Assembly: GCA_018654745.1 (NCBI GenBank)
Contig: JABILA010000056.1
Span: 1 to 64,000, forward strand
Direction: 5' to 3'
Length of the DNA: 64,000 nucleotides
From: Alphaproteobacteria bacterium
GTDB lineage: Bacteria > Pseudomonadota > Alphaproteobacteria > UBA2966
This document shows positions 1 to 8,538 of the stretch, piece after piece. The translations under genes were made by a program, and so were the position numbers. The notes under the pieces are model-generated. The model worked only from the letters and a program-made list of their open reading frames with translations, was not told the origin of the DNA and did not search any database. Every line of letters begins with the position of its first letter. Within the stretch, counting starts at the first letter, position 1.

Positions 1-137
1 CGCTTCCCAAAAATGGACGATGCCACTGCAAAACTGGAATTTGACATTGTCCCAACTCTCAATCTATTTTGAAGGCAGATTAGACGACGTGTTGGATATT
101 TAAACTATGCCAGTGACACGGAATTCTGAACACCCTC
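1..137. mobile_element. Probable right end of an IS256-like insertion sequence, cut by the window edge
   Basis: The reading frame of the DctP gene loses family similarity exactly where a sequence resembling a transposon end begins. Read on the minus strand from base 137 it starts GAGGGTGTTCAGAATTCCGT, which resembles, from memory, the terminal inverted repeats of IS256/Mutator-type elements. The remaining bases to the left edge show no recognisable protein. A plus-strand frame is open from the edge to a TGA at 70-72 and could be the last 23 codons of a transposase, but I do not recognise it. The family assignment is inference; the break in the host gene is directly visible. Confirmation needs the sequence left of the window, where the transposase, the other end and the rest of dctP should lie. 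Confidence 0.45.
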
Positions 138-715
138 GAAATCCGTACAGGTGTTGCACCAAGATCCTTGAAGACCTTGCCGTACACACCGACACCACGC
201 ACTTTAATGCCTTTGATGTCAGCCATGTTTTTGACTGGCTTGCCTTTACAGATCAGCTGAATTTGCGTTGTCGTAAAGTTACTCACGTAGTGCAGGTTCA
301 GTTTGTCAAATTCGGCAATCAGGTCCTTGTTGGTCGTGGCCATTTCCCAGACAGCGCGCGTGCCAACCCAGGGATCGGAATATTGCGTTGGCAAATCCGT
401 CAGGGAATAAGCTGTATGGAATTTCGGATTGTAGACACCGATGATGGTACCCATATCAGCAGCACCAGCGCCGACGCCTTTGGCGGCAGCTTTGGCTTTC
501 AACAGGGCACCGCCCCAATGCATCTCGATTTTGAGCTCGCCATTGGTACGTCTTTCCAACTCAGCCGCCATCCAGTTCGTGACTTCTGCGCGGGTACCCC
601 GGTTCGGGCTGTTATCGGAAAAGGTCAGAACCCGGGCTGCCTGAACAGGCGCGGCCAGAGCCATTGACAGAACACCGGCCGCAAGAGCCATACTGCCAAA
701 GTTTAGTCGTTTCAT
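138..715 (-). pseudogene. TRAP transporter solute-binding protein (DctP family), 3' part interrupted
   Basis: Periplasmic receptor of a tripartite ATP-independent transporter; DctP proteins capture carboxylates and hand them to the DctQM membrane subunits. The first 26 or so residues form a typical signal peptide with a twin-alanine cleavage region (PVQA/ARVL), followed by a DctP core rich in family features (a TNWMAAELERRTNG segment, then AADMGTIIGVYNP). After about 193 residues, at ATPVRIS, the sequence turns into unrelated residues and stops at base 80. Family members are usually 320-350 residues, so roughly 40% is missing. The junction coincides with a putative insertion-sequence end at 137. 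The gene lies downstream of an IclR regulator on the same strand and may have imported the substrate of the neighbouring beta-oxidation operon. A functional product is unlikely unless the element is an assembly artefact. Confidence 0.8.
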
Positions 716-869
716 ACTTTCATCTCCCAGTTAATCGTCAATCGTAGGTAAACAGTTATTATTTAAGCCTCGATGGTGTGCCGACTTGATGCCGAACTTA
801 TTTTTGATTTTGAATCATTCTAGATTCGCAATTAGTTTAATGACAGGCATTATGGTTAAAGAAATCCAT

Positions 870-1628
870 TCAACCTGTTTCAGGTTTCTCCTTGTAGCCA
901 AATGTTCTGGACAGCGACTGTGCTGACTGAATTGCCGTTTCGCGGAATTTATCCTGCTGCTGTATGCCGCGGGATACGGGCATCGCAACCGCCAGGGCTG
1001 CAATCATTTCACCTTCCGAATTAAAAATCGGGGACGAAAAACCGGCGACATCAGGAGAGAAATCACCCAGTGTGACGGACAAGCCTTCATCCTGGATTTT
1101 GGCCAGCAAGTCTTCCAGCGCCGCGACACCTGTGACGGTTTTTTCTGTTACCGGCTTCATGTCCACATCGCTGAAGTACTTCTGCCGCCAGGCATCAGAC
1201 TGGTAAGCCAGAAACAGACGGCCACAGGATGTCGCATAGAGCGGTCGTCGTGTGCCGACAGCAACCGAATAACGAACAGACTTTGGTGATTCCACAAGAT
1301 CGATATACGTGAAATGGCGCTGATCAGCATCAAGCACCGCCAGCAATACGGTTTCACCGCTGGCTTCGACCGCTTGTTCGAGATGCGGGCGGGCGATTTG
1401 GCGAATAGACCGCCCCGCCAGGATGGTTGAGGCAAGGGCATAGGATTCCGGTCCCAGCGTATACAGCGATCCGGTCCGAATCAGAAAGCCCTGTTCCGTC
1501 AGCGCCTTCAGAGTAGCCGACAGGGAACTTTTTGGTGCATCCAGGTGGGCAGCGATGGCCGATAAGTTAAGACCTGACGGCTCCTCCGCAAGCAAACGAA
1601 GCAAGGAAAATGCACGAGGCAATACCAT
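870..1628 (-). CDS. IclR family transcriptional regulator
   Basis: A one-domain DNA-binding regulator of the IclR type: N-terminal winged helix-turn-helix (LNLSAIAAHLDAPKSSLSATL, about residues 20-40) and a C-terminal effector domain with IclR signatures (SGETVLLAVLD, RRPLYATSCGR, and GFSSPIFNSEGEMIAALAVAMP near the end). The frame is open to a GTG at 1673, but no convincing ribosome site precedes it; the ATG at 1628 leaves the 14-bp putative operator (1684-1697) about 55 bases upstream and is preferred. It follows the SDR gene at 1802 and precedes the dctP remnant, so it probably senses the substrate or an intermediate of this catabolic region. Whether it activates or represses cannot be told from sequence. 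Confidence is high for the family, moderate for the start. Confidence 0.9.
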   Translation of the reverse strand: MVLPRAFSLLRLLAEEPSGLNLSAIAAHLDAPKSSLSATLKALTEQGFLIRTGSLYTLGPESYALASTILAGRSIRQIARPHLEQAVEASGETVLLAVLDADQRHFTYIDLVESPKSVRYSVAVGTRRPLYATSCGRLFLAYQSDAWRQKYFSDVDMKPVTEKTVTGVAALEDLLAKIQDEGLSVTLGDFSPDVAGFSSPIFNSEGEMIAALAVAMPVSRGIQQQDKFRETAIQSAQSLSRTFGYKEKPETG

Positions 1629-1683
1629 CGGTCCGTCAGTGCGTATTGCGGAAACTGCCAATCGAAACCCCACCCTTTTCGTT

Positions 1684-1697
1684 CGAATTTACGTACA
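1684..1697 (+). promoter_or_regulatory. 14-bp putative operator, copy 1 (before iclR-like gene)
   Basis: CGAATTTACGTACA lies just upstream of the first IclR gene. Eleven of 14 positions match CGTATTTCCGTATA at 11079-11092, and a third copy is at 36381-36394. The motif resembles the short imperfect palindromes bound by IclR-type regulators. Presence in three catabolic control regions is seen; binding by this IclR is inference. Confidence 0.4.
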
Positions 1698-1801
1698 CAT
1701 TCCATTTATTCGTAACATTCTAGCTATGAAGTTTCGAATGTCAAACACCCAAATGCCCTGAAAACGCCCTTCTGGCCTACATTTTGGCCCGATTCGTAAT
1801 T

Positions 1802-2593
1802 TTATTGGGCAAGAACTTCATCCAGGCGCCTAGCATCCATATCCAGGCTGTTGCCGCCATCAACCGGAATCAATGCACCGGTCACATAAGTTGCCAGATC
1901 GGAGCCCAGATACATGCACATATTGCCGATATCTTCCCAGCTGCCGAGACGACCCAGGGGCACCGAGGCAATCTTCGCATCGAGCTGTTCTTTTGTTTTA
2001 TAAAGCCGGTCGATCCCGCCTGAATTCGCAATCGGTCCCGGCGATACCGAGTTCACACGAACGCCAACCCCACCCCATTCCAGTGCCAAAGTCCGCATGA
2101 CCTGGTCGACACCTGCCTTGGCAGCGCAGACGTGAACCTGGCCGACGAGTGGCACCCAGGATTGCGGGGCGGTGATATTGATCACTGAAGCACCCGGCTT
2201 TTTCAGATGAGGATAGGCGGCAGTCAACACGTGATGGGTGCCCAGCAAATCAATTTCCATAACGGCCCGAAAACCGTTCGAGGAAAGATCCTTGCCATAG
2301 GCTGGAAAATTTCCCGCCGCACCTGAGACAACAACATCGATTTCGCCGAACAAATCAGCACATTGCTGAAAGGCCGCCTTGACCTGATCATGGTCGCGCA
2401 CATCAACTGTGCAGCCTTCAACTTGTCCGCCTTCTTTCTTCAGAAGTTCAAGGGCGGTATCAACCTTCTTCTGATCCCTTGAAAAGACAAATACATTGGC
2501 ACCGGCCCGGGCGAAGCATTGTGCCACACCCAGATTGATGCCGTTGGTGCCACCCGAGACAAGCACGTTCTTGCCGGAAAAATCGAATTTCAT
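1802..2593 (-). CDS. SDR-family 2,4-dienoyl-CoA reductase-like protein
   Basis: Short-chain dehydrogenase of 263 residues with a Rossmann nucleotide site (GGTNGIN, residues 14-20) and the SDR end motif VTGALIPVDGG. The ordinary YxxxK pair is not present: Lys159 is there (VCAAKAG) but position 155 is Val. That replacement, together with the PGPI-ANSGG segment after the lysine, matches NADPH 2,4-dienoyl-CoA reductases of the DECR/peroxisomal DECR2 type, where a different tyrosine or acidic residue serves catalysis. The likely role is removal of a double bond during oxidation of unsaturated acyl-CoAs. It is the last enzyme gene of the minus-strand operon starting near 11 kb, with an enoyl-CoA hydratase 18 bases upstream. 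The substrate is unknown. A generic SDR function is the alternative. Confidence 0.8.
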   Translation of the reverse strand: MKFDFSGKNVLVSGGTNGINLGVAQCFARAGANVFVFSRDQKKVDTALELLKKEGGQVEGCTVDVRDHDQVKAAFQQCADLFGEIDVVVSGAAGNFPAYGKDLSSNGFRAVMEIDLLGTHHVLTAAYPHLKKPGASVINITAPQSWVPLVGQVHVCAAKAGVDQVMRTLALEWGGVGVRVNSVSPGPIANSGGIDRLYKTKEQLDAKIASVPLGRLGSWEDIGNMCMYLGSDLATYVTGALIPVDGGNSLDMDARRLDEVLAQ

Positions 2594-2611
2594 AACCTGA
2601 CTTTCTGTTGC

Positions 2612-3409
2612 CTATTTGCCCTTGAAAACGGGTGTCCGTTTTTCAAGGAATGCGGTGACACCTTCGGCCCAGTCATCTGTTGCGGCACAAATGCCGAAAC
2701 CTTCGGCTTCCAGATTCAATTGCTGGGCATAGGAATTCGCGTGGGAGGCATACATCAGTCGTTTGATGCTGGCATATGATTGCGTTGGCCCGTTTGCAAG
2801 GCGCTGGGCCAGTTTGTTTGTTTCGGCTTCAATGTCTGCCTCTGGCACCATCCAGTTCAACAAGCCAAGACGATGGGCTTCTGCGGCATCAAAGGTATCG
2901 CCCAGCATGGCAATTTCCAGCGCCTTGCGGACACCAACGATGCGCGGCAAATGGTAGGAACCCGATCCATCCGGGCTGGCACCGATGCCGACATAGGAGA
3001 ACTTGTAATAGGAAGTGTCTGCGCCAATGGCGAGGTCGCAAGCCGTCATGAAGGAAATTCCGGCTCCGGCGGCCGCCCCTTCAACGCTGGCAATGACCGG
3101 CTTTTCCATGCGCTTGAGCGCAAACATCATGGCGTGCAGGCTGTGGACGCGGCGTTCGAACGACGTGCGTCGCTCAATCGGTTCCATCTCCAGATATTCG
3201 TTGAAGTTCTTGATATCGCCGCCTGCCATGAAGTGGCCCCCGGCACCGCGCAAAACAACACAGCGGATTGATTTGTCATGTTCGATATCGTCTACGGCGT
3301 CGAACATGGCCAGGCGCATATCCATGGACAATGCGTTTCGGGCCTTGGGCCGGTTCATGGTCATTGTGGCAACGCCATCTTCCTTGGTGACGAGCAGGTG
3401 ATCGGTCAT
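2612..3409 (-). CDS. Enoyl-CoA hydratase/isomerase family protein
   Basis: Crotonase-fold protein of 265 residues, the normal family length. The first oxyanion-hole segment is GGHFMAGGDIKNF and the second is EGAAAGAGISF. At the two positions that carry catalytic glutamates in classic hydratases, this protein reads YKFSYVGIGASPDGSGS, so the first Glu is missing and the second site is an Asp. This Asp-only pattern is known from isomerases and dehalogenases of the family (PaaG-like), so double-bond isomerisation is more likely than hydration. The C-terminal AFLEKRTPVFKGK tail is typical of the superfamily. It sits between the dienoyl reductase-like SDR and a hairpin repeat that separates it from a second crotonase gene. 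Exact substrate unknown. Confidence 0.85.
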   Translation of the reverse strand: MTDHLLVTKEDGVATMTMNRPKARNALSMDMRLAMFDAVDDIEHDKSIRCVVLRGAGGHFMAGGDIKNFNEYLEMEPIERRTSFERRVHSLHAMMFALKRMEKPVIASVEGAAAGAGISFMTACDLAIGADTSYYKFSYVGIGASPDGSGSYHLPRIVGVRKALEIAMLGDTFDAAEAHRLGLLNWMVPEADIEAETNKLAQRLANGPTQSYASIKRLMYASHANSYAQQLNLEAEGFGICAATDDWAEGVTAFLEKRTPVFKGK

Positions 3410-3474
3410 GTAATTGTCTCCGGGTTGGGCAGGCGCAGTCGCGCGTTTCAGATTTCGAATTAAGTTCAGATGGC

Positions 3475-3577
3475 CTTAAGCGTATTCGGTTTATCCGAAT
3501 CGCCTCGTTTCATATTTGCATTGCTTTTCAATATGTTGCTTCAATCCTGTGTTTCAGAAAAAACTGAAACACCCTAG
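3475..3577. repeat. Hairpin-rich dispersed repeat, copy A
   Basis: About 103 bp between two crotonase genes, overlapping the TAG stop of the gene at 3574-4356. It contains three short stem-loops: ATTCGG/CCGAAT (3484-3500), a central TTGC-rich part, and TGTTTCAG/CTGAAACA (3549-3572). The core TCGCCTCGT-TCATAT is shared with 46935-47039, where 24 of 28 core positions match by eye. The arms differ between copies but remain paired, suggesting a maintained fold. Confidence 0.7.
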
Positions 3578-4356
3578 CGGCCTTTCCAGTCGGGTTTGCG
3601 TTTTTCATTAAAGGCCGCGAAGCCTTCTATGGCATCAAGTGTCTGGGCCATGTTCTGAACCATAAGCTGGGCATGAGCGTGGGCCGCTTCCTGGGTTTGG
3701 TCCTCAATGGTGCGGAACAGGGTTTTACCGAGCCGAATAGCCGTCAGGGATTTGTTGGTCGTGCGATCCAGAAGCCAGGCCAGTTTTTCATCCAGCTTGC
3801 CGGGTTCTGCCACATAATTGACGAGGTCCATTTCCAGAGCATCGACCGCGGAAAACATTTCACCCGTAATGCAAAGTTCCATCAATTTTCGCCGCGGCAA
3901 TACCCGCTGCAACAAAGGCATGATCATCATCGGATAAAGACCGATCTTGCTTTCCGGTGCACCAAACAAGGCATCTGGATCAGCAACGGCCATGTCGCAG
4001 GCGCAGGCCAGACCCAGTCCACCAGCCAGAGCATGTCCATTGATTCGGGCAATAGTCGGCAACGGGCAATCCCGCAAAACCTTGAACAACGCCACGATAA
4101 AGTTATCCGGATGTTCAACATCAATCTCAAAGGGGGAGCCATCAGCTGACGGTTTCAAATCACCCCCGGCACAAAAGGCCTTGTCTCCGGCACCTGTGAT
4201 CACGACGGCCCGGACGGCTTCGTTGGCAATAGCGGCTTCAATACCGGCAGCGATACCCGTCGCGACTTCCTGGTTCAGGGCATTGCGCCGATCGGGGCGG
4301 TTGATGGTAATCAACATCGCCTTGTCGCGAACTTCCTGTAATACAAGATCACTCAT
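3574..4356 (-). CDS. Enoyl-CoA hydratase/isomerase family protein
   Basis: Crotonase-fold enzyme of 260 residues. Oxyanion-hole segments are DKAFCAGGDLKPS and NGHALAGGLGLACACD; one hydratase glutamate is retained (FGAPESKIGLYP), whereas the second site reads MIMPLLQR and has no acidic residue. The C-terminus ends in the usual FNEKRKPDWKGR. Proteins with only the first Glu are common in bacterial clusters and may act as hydratases on unusual substrates. Its start codon touches the stop of the upstream SDR gene (adjacent at 4356/4357), so the two are probably co-translated. Downstream lies a hairpin repeat covering its stop codon. Confidence 0.85.
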   Translation of the reverse strand: MSDLVLQEVRDKAMLITINRPDRRNALNQEVATGIAAGIEAAIANEAVRAVVITGAGDKAFCAGGDLKPSADGSPFEIDVEHPDNFIVALFKVLRDCPLPTIARINGHALAGGLGLACACDMAVADPDALFGAPESKIGLYPMMIMPLLQRVLPRRKLMELCITGEMFSAVDALEMDLVNYVAEPGKLDEKLAWLLDRTTNKSLTAIRLGKTLFRTIEDQTQEAAHAHAQLMVQNMAQTLDAIEGFAAFNEKRKPDWKGR

Positions 4357-5277
4357 CTAGACAGGTTCCCAGCTGAAATAGGAAGGCGAGGTTTCCAGCG
4401 GTGTCAGGTTCGACGACATGGCCGGAAAGGCTGTGTCCAGAATTGACGACGGTGTCCAGCCTTCGGCGGTGTGCATGGTGCGCGCGGGTCGTGACTGGTT
4501 AAAGAGGTATAATTCGTTGGCCCTTGCCCCCAGAATTTGACCGTTGACGGCTTCCGACTGATCGCTGAGCAAGGCGACTGCCAGAGGGGCCACACGATCA
4601 GCGCCCAGTTTTTTGATTTTGGCCATGCGTTCCTGATAGAGCGGATTGTCTTTGGGAATGCTGTCTGTCATCCGGGTAAAGGCCCAGGGTGCAATGCAGT
4701 TTGAGCGCACGCGATAGCGTTCCATGTCCAGTGCAATGGAGCGCGACAAGCCGACGATACCCAGTTTTGCCGCCGCATAATTAGCCTGGCCAACATTGCC
4801 GACAACACCGGAAGTCGATGTCATATGGACATATGTGCCGGACATTTCCTTGCGAAAAACATCGGCCGCCGCACGTGAGACATAGAAATATCCATTGAGA
4901 TGAACCTGAACCACAGATTCGAAATCATCTTTCGACATTTTGTGGAAAATCTTGTCGCGCAGGATACCGGCATTGTTCACAACGCCATGCAGTCCGCCAA
5001 AACTGTCCATGGCATTTTCGACAATACGGTGGGCATCATCCCAATCTGCAATGGAATGCGTGTCCGCCACAGCTTCACCACCGGCATCGCGGATTTCTGC
5101 TGCAACTTCTTCCGCCGGACCCGTGGCAACATCCTCCACTTCCAGGTCATGAACGCCAACGCCAAGGTCATTGACCACAACCTTCGCCCCCTCCTTTGCG
5201 GCCTCCAGCGCGATATATTTCCCTACACCACGCCCGGCACCTGTAACGATAACAACCTTGCCTTCAAGAACACCCAC
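4357..5277 (-). CDS. MFE-2-like 3-hydroxyacyl-CoA dehydrogenase (SDR)
   Basis: SDR of 306 residues that resembles the dehydrogenase domain of peroxisomal multifunctional enzyme 2 (17beta-HSD4). Visible marks are GAGRGVGKYIALEAAKEGAKVVVNDLG at the N-terminus (about 13-39), the NNAG motif, STSGVVGN with the catalytic Ser, YAAAK with the catalytic Tyr/Lys, and the unusual APWAFTRMTDSIP that follows. The tail after about residue 240 is longer than in ordinary SDRs, as in MFE-2. The next gene downstream of the promoter side (5313-6170) is a hydratase-2 homologue, so the two proteins correspond to two domains of a single eukaryotic enzyme. Predicted reaction: NAD-dependent oxidation of (3R)-hydroxyacyl-CoA. 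Confidence 0.85.
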   Translation of the reverse strand: MGVLEGKVVIVTGAGRGVGKYIALEAAKEGAKVVVNDLGVGVHDLEVEDVATGPAEEVAAEIRDAGGEAVADTHSIADWDDAHRIVENAMDSFGGLHGVVNNAGILRDKIFHKMSKDDFESVVQVHLNGYFYVSRAAADVFRKEMSGTYVHMTSTSGVVGNVGQANYAAAKLGIVGLSRSIALDMERYRVRSNCIAPWAFTRMTDSIPKDNPLYQERMAKIKKLGADRVAPLAVALLSDQSEAVNGQILGARANELYLFNQSRPARTMHTAEGWTPSSILDTAFPAMSSNLTPLETSPSYFSWEPV

Positions 5278-5312
5278 GATTTCCCCCTGTTCAATCCAAT
5301 TCTGACGTGTAA

Positions 5313-6170
5313 TCAGCTCGCCATAAGGCTGGCTGATCCCCGATCCAGGACAACTTCATCCCGGTCTTCCGCAATAACCCGGAAACTGGCACCACCATCC
5401 TTGTTCCAGATTTCAGTTCGCAAGGTATCGCCGGGAAAGACCGGACGACTGAAACGACAGGTATAACCACCAAACCTTGCCGGATCACCGCCCGCCATTT
5501 CCTGAAGCAACACGTGACCGGCAACACCCATGGTGCAAAGCCCGTGCAGGATCGGTCGATCATATCCGGCCTTGGCAGCAATCGACGGAGAAATATGGAT
5601 GGGGTTGTAGTCACCGCTCAGGCGATAAATCAGGGCCGCACGCTTGTCGACGACATTGCGCGAGACAATATCCGGATCGCCTTCTGGCACAGCGGCCAAT
5701 GGTTCAGGCACTTCACCATGATCCCCGCAGCCCCCATCGCCGCGACAGAACACGCCCGTCACGACACGGCAGATTTCGTCATTTGTTTCAACATCGCGCA
5801 GGGTTTTTTCGTAGTACAAAATCGCGCCGCGACCTTCACCTTTGTCCGTAATCCCCATCACCCGGTAACTGGCCCGGACCGTACCAGACGCTGCCAGCGG
5901 TCGTGACATGGTGACAAATTGTTCGGCATGTAAAACCTTGACCCAATCAATTTCCAGGCTCGGGTCCTGGAGCCAGAACCCCGGATGCGCCAACACATTC
6001 GAAAAACCTGGCAGAGCGGTTAATTCCTGTTCAAACAGAAATTTCAGCTCGTCTTCATTGGTCGGATCAAGGCCCAGATTGACGCCAAGTGCATAAAGAA
6101 TTGTATCGCGGTCAGTGTAGGAGCGATCAGCTTCGGCGATTTGGAAGCCAAGGGTTTCTTCAACTTTCAT
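5313..6170 (-). CDS. MaoC-like (R)-specific enoyl-CoA hydratase 2
   Basis: A 285-residue double hot-dog protein homologous to hydratase 2 of MFE-2. The C-terminal half holds the active-site signature YRLSGDYNPIHISPSIAAKAGYDRPILHGLC (about residues 180-210), with the Asp/His pair (D-YNPIH). The N-terminal half is a second, non-catalytic hot-dog that forms the pocket for bulky acyl chains. It hydrates 2-trans-enoyl-CoA to the (3R)-hydroxyacyl-CoA, feeding the SDR immediately downstream. Such split MFE-2 pairs are known in steroid and branched-chain acyl degradation. Spacing to the SDR is 35 bases and to the upstream acyl-CoA dehydrogenase 37 bases, so an operon is likely. Confidence 0.88.
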   Translation of the reverse strand: MKVEETLGFQIAEADRSYTDRDTILYALGVNLGLDPTNEDELKFLFEQELTALPGFSNVLAHPGFWLQDPSLEIDWVKVLHAEQFVTMSRPLAASGTVRASYRVMGITDKGEGRGAILYYEKTLRDVETNDEICRVVTGVFCRGDGGCGDHGEVPEPLAAVPEGDPDIVSRNVVDKRAALIYRLSGDYNPIHISPSIAAKAGYDRPILHGLCTMGVAGHVLLQEMAGGDPARFGGYTCRFSRPVFPGDTLRTEIWNKDGGASFRVIAEDRDEVVLDRGSASLMAS

Positions 6171-6207
6171 CTGATTTATTCCGTTCGCTTATCAATAAGA
6201 CTTCGAC

Positions 6208-7371
6208 TTAGTAGGATTTCGGTAGGCCAAGAACACGCTCGGCAATAAACGAAGAGATCAGTTGCTCTGATACGGGTGCGATGCGCGTGATCATGACTTC
6301 ACGCATCAGGCGCTCGACATGATATTCCTTGGCATAGCCCATGCCGCCGTGGGTCATCACCGCCTGCACCGCCGCATTGTAACCCGCCTTGGCCCCCAGA
6401 AATTTTGAGGCATTGGCTTCTGCACCACAGGGCTGTTCGGCATCAAACAATTCAGCGGCCTTCACGCACATCAGCCAGGCGGCTTCCAGTTCCATCCAGT
6501 TTTCAGCCAGTGGATGCTGAATGCCCTGGTTCATACCAATGGGCCGACCAAAGACCTCCCGCTCCAGCGCATATTTTGATGCCCGTCGCAAGGCGTCCTG
6601 CCCGATCCCGACGCCTTCTGCACCGACCAGAATACGTTCCGGGTTCATGGCGTGCAGGATATATCGAAAGCCCATACCTTCTTCGCCGATCAGGTCTTCG
6701 TCGGGGATGAACAGGTTGTCGAAAAAGATCATGTTTGAATCGACGGCCTTGCGACCCATCTTGTGGATCAGCTGGACTTCGATCTTCTTGCGGTCAAATT
6801 CCGTATAGAAAATCGTAATGCCCTTTGTCGGATCCTTGTTTTCTTCACGCTTTTGCGTGCGCGCCAGCAACAATATCCGGGTCGCTTGCTGCGCCGTTGA
6901 ATTCCAGATCTTGCGCCCGTTGACGATATATCCGCCATCAACTTTTTCAGCGAACGTTGTGATGTTGGTCGTGTCCAGTCCGACATTGGGCTCGGTCACG
7001 CCGAAGGATACTTTTTCTTCCCCGCGCACGAGGGGCGGTATGTGTTTCTGCTTTTGCTCTTCGGTTCCAAACACCAGAATGGGATGGGGGCCAAACATAT
7101 TGATATGGACTGACGACGCCGCCGTCATGGCACCGCAGGCGGCAACGGTATTCATCATCACCGCCGCTTCACCTACACCAAGACCGGACCCGCCATATTC
7201 TTCCGGCATGGTAATACCCAGCCAGCCAGCCTCAGCCATGGCACCGTGAAATTCATGGGGAAAAACACCGTCCGTATCACGCGCCAGCCAGTAATCATCG
7301 CCAAAATTATTACAAACCGATTGCACGCCTTCGCGTACCAGTCTGAAATTTTCGGTCAAGTCTCGTTCCAT
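6208..7371 (-). CDS. Acyl-CoA dehydrogenase
   Basis: FAD-dependent acyl-CoA dehydrogenase of 387 residues with all three regions: N-terminal helices, a middle beta domain beginning at SFGVTEPNVGLDTTNI, and the C-terminal helical domain with RILVGAEGVGIGQDALRRASKYALEREVFGRPIGMNQG and HGGMGYAKEYHVERLMRE. The C-terminal catalytic segment reads RIAPVSEQLI rather than Y-E-G-T, so the base is not placed by motif alone. A near paralogue lies at 33572-34732 and shares the AER-LGLPKSY end, implying an internal duplication or two related substrates. It is the first of three consecutive acyl-CoA dehydrogenase genes and introduces the alpha-beta double bond into an unidentified acyl-CoA. Confidence 0.9.
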   Translation of the reverse strand: MERDLTENFRLVREGVQSVCNNFGDDYWLARDTDGVFPHEFHGAMAEAGWLGITMPEEYGGSGLGVGEAAVMMNTVAACGAMTAASSVHINMFGPHPILVFGTEEQKQKHIPPLVRGEEKVSFGVTEPNVGLDTTNITTFAEKVDGGYIVNGRKIWNSTAQQATRILLLARTQKREENKDPTKGITIFYTEFDRKKIEVQLIHKMGRKAVDSNMIFFDNLFIPDEDLIGEEGMGFRYILHAMNPERILVGAEGVGIGQDALRRASKYALEREVFGRPIGMNQGIQHPLAENWMELEAAWLMCVKAAELFDAEQPCGAEANASKFLGAKAGYNAAVQAVMTHGGMGYAKEYHVERLMREVMITRIAPVSEQLISSFIAERVLGLPKSY

Positions 7372-7397
7372 AGGTGTGTCCTGTTCGTGATACCGGT

Positions 7398-8528
7398 TTA
7401 ACGGGCGTCTGAAAAACGTTTGAGGTGGTAGTCAACATTGCCAAACAATTTGTCGATGGTTTGCAATCGTTTGTAATAATGACCAATGGGGTATTCGTCC
7501 GTCATGCCAATGCCACCGTGCAACTGGATGCCCTGTTCGCCGACAAATTTTGCCGCCTCGCCAATACGGGCCTTGGTGGCGGAGGCGGTCTGCACCCGGT
7601 CATCACCACCGATGTCAGCCCGCATAGCCGCCATATCGGCCATGGCTTTGGATTGTTCTTCTTCGATCAGCATATCTGCCAGGCGGTGCTTGATGACCTG
7701 GTTTGATCCGATAGGCGCGCCGAACTGCTGGCGTGTCTTGACATAATCGATGGTAATTTCGTTGACCTTGCGCATGGCCCCGACGGCTTCGGCGCTGGCA
7801 GCAGTGATAGCCAGATCAATAATCTTGTCGACGACATCAAAGGCCTCGCCTTCCTTGCCGAGCAAAGCATCCGGCCCGACTTCGACACCTTCCAGAACGA
7901 CTTCACTGGCGCGCTGACCATCCAGGGTGCGATAGGTCTTGAGGCTTAAACCCTTTGTATTTGCATCAATCACAAAAAGTGAAATGCCATCCTTGTCCCG
8001 CTGATCTCCGGAAGTGCGGGCTGTAACGATGATCTTGTCGGCACTCGCCGCATGATAAACCAGAGCCTTGTGCCCGTTGATCACATACCCTTTACCAGAG
8101 GCACTGGCGGTCGTCGTCACGTCGAACAAATCGAAGCGGGATGTTGGCTCGGAATAACCAAATGCCAATTTCATTTTGCCTTCGATAATCGCGGGAATAA
8201 TGGCGGCCTTTTGATCAGCATTTCCGGCCACATCAATCAGACGACCAGCCAACAACACCGTTGCCATATAGGGTTCTACCACCAGACCTTCGCCAAAACT
8301 TTCCATCATGACAGAGACGTCAACGTTGGAGCCACCGTAACCACCACTTTCTTCCGAAAATGGCAAACCCAGCCAGCCCATTTCTGCGAACAAGGCCCAA
8401 TGATCCTTGGAATAGCCAAGATCGCTGGCGACCAGCACCCGTCGCGCTGTGAGGTCATAGTTGTCCTGAACAAATCGGTCGACAGAGTCCTTCAGGAGCG
8501 TTTGTTCACTTGAGAGTTCAAAATCCAT
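7398..8528 (-). CDS. Acyl-CoA dehydrogenase, probable partner subunit
   Basis: Acyl-CoA dehydrogenase family protein of 376 residues (FGYSEP in the middle domain, then RQQFGAPIGSNQVIKHRLADM and GEQGIQLHGGIGMTDEYPIGHYYKR). The C-terminal end IDKLFGNVDYHLKRF lacks the usual YEGT-type segment that carries the catalytic glutamate. It stands next to a second family gene (8641-9837); shorter and longer dehydrogenase genes side by side are characteristic of heteromeric alpha2beta2 enzymes such as the FadE/ChsE pairs for steroid side chains. The pairing is inference from order, size and degenerate motifs. A hairpin-bearing spacer of 112 bases lies between the two genes. Confidence 0.88.
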   Translation of the reverse strand: MDFELSSEQTLLKDSVDRFVQDNYDLTARRVLVASDLGYSKDHWALFAEMGWLGLPFSEESGGYGGSNVDVSVMMESFGEGLVVEPYMATVLLAGRLIDVAGNADQKAAIIPAIIEGKMKLAFGYSEPTSRFDLFDVTTTASASGKGYVINGHKALVYHAASADKIIVTARTSGDQRDKDGISLFVIDANTKGLSLKTYRTLDGQRASEVVLEGVEVGPDALLGKEGEAFDVVDKIIDLAITAASAEAVGAMRKVNEITIDYVKTRQQFGAPIGSNQVIKHRLADMLIEEEQSKAMADMAAMRADIGGDDRVQTASATKARIGEAAKFVGEQGIQLHGGIGMTDEYPIGHYYKRLQTIDKLFGNVDYHLKRFSDAR

Positions 8529-8538
8529 TATCCGGCTC

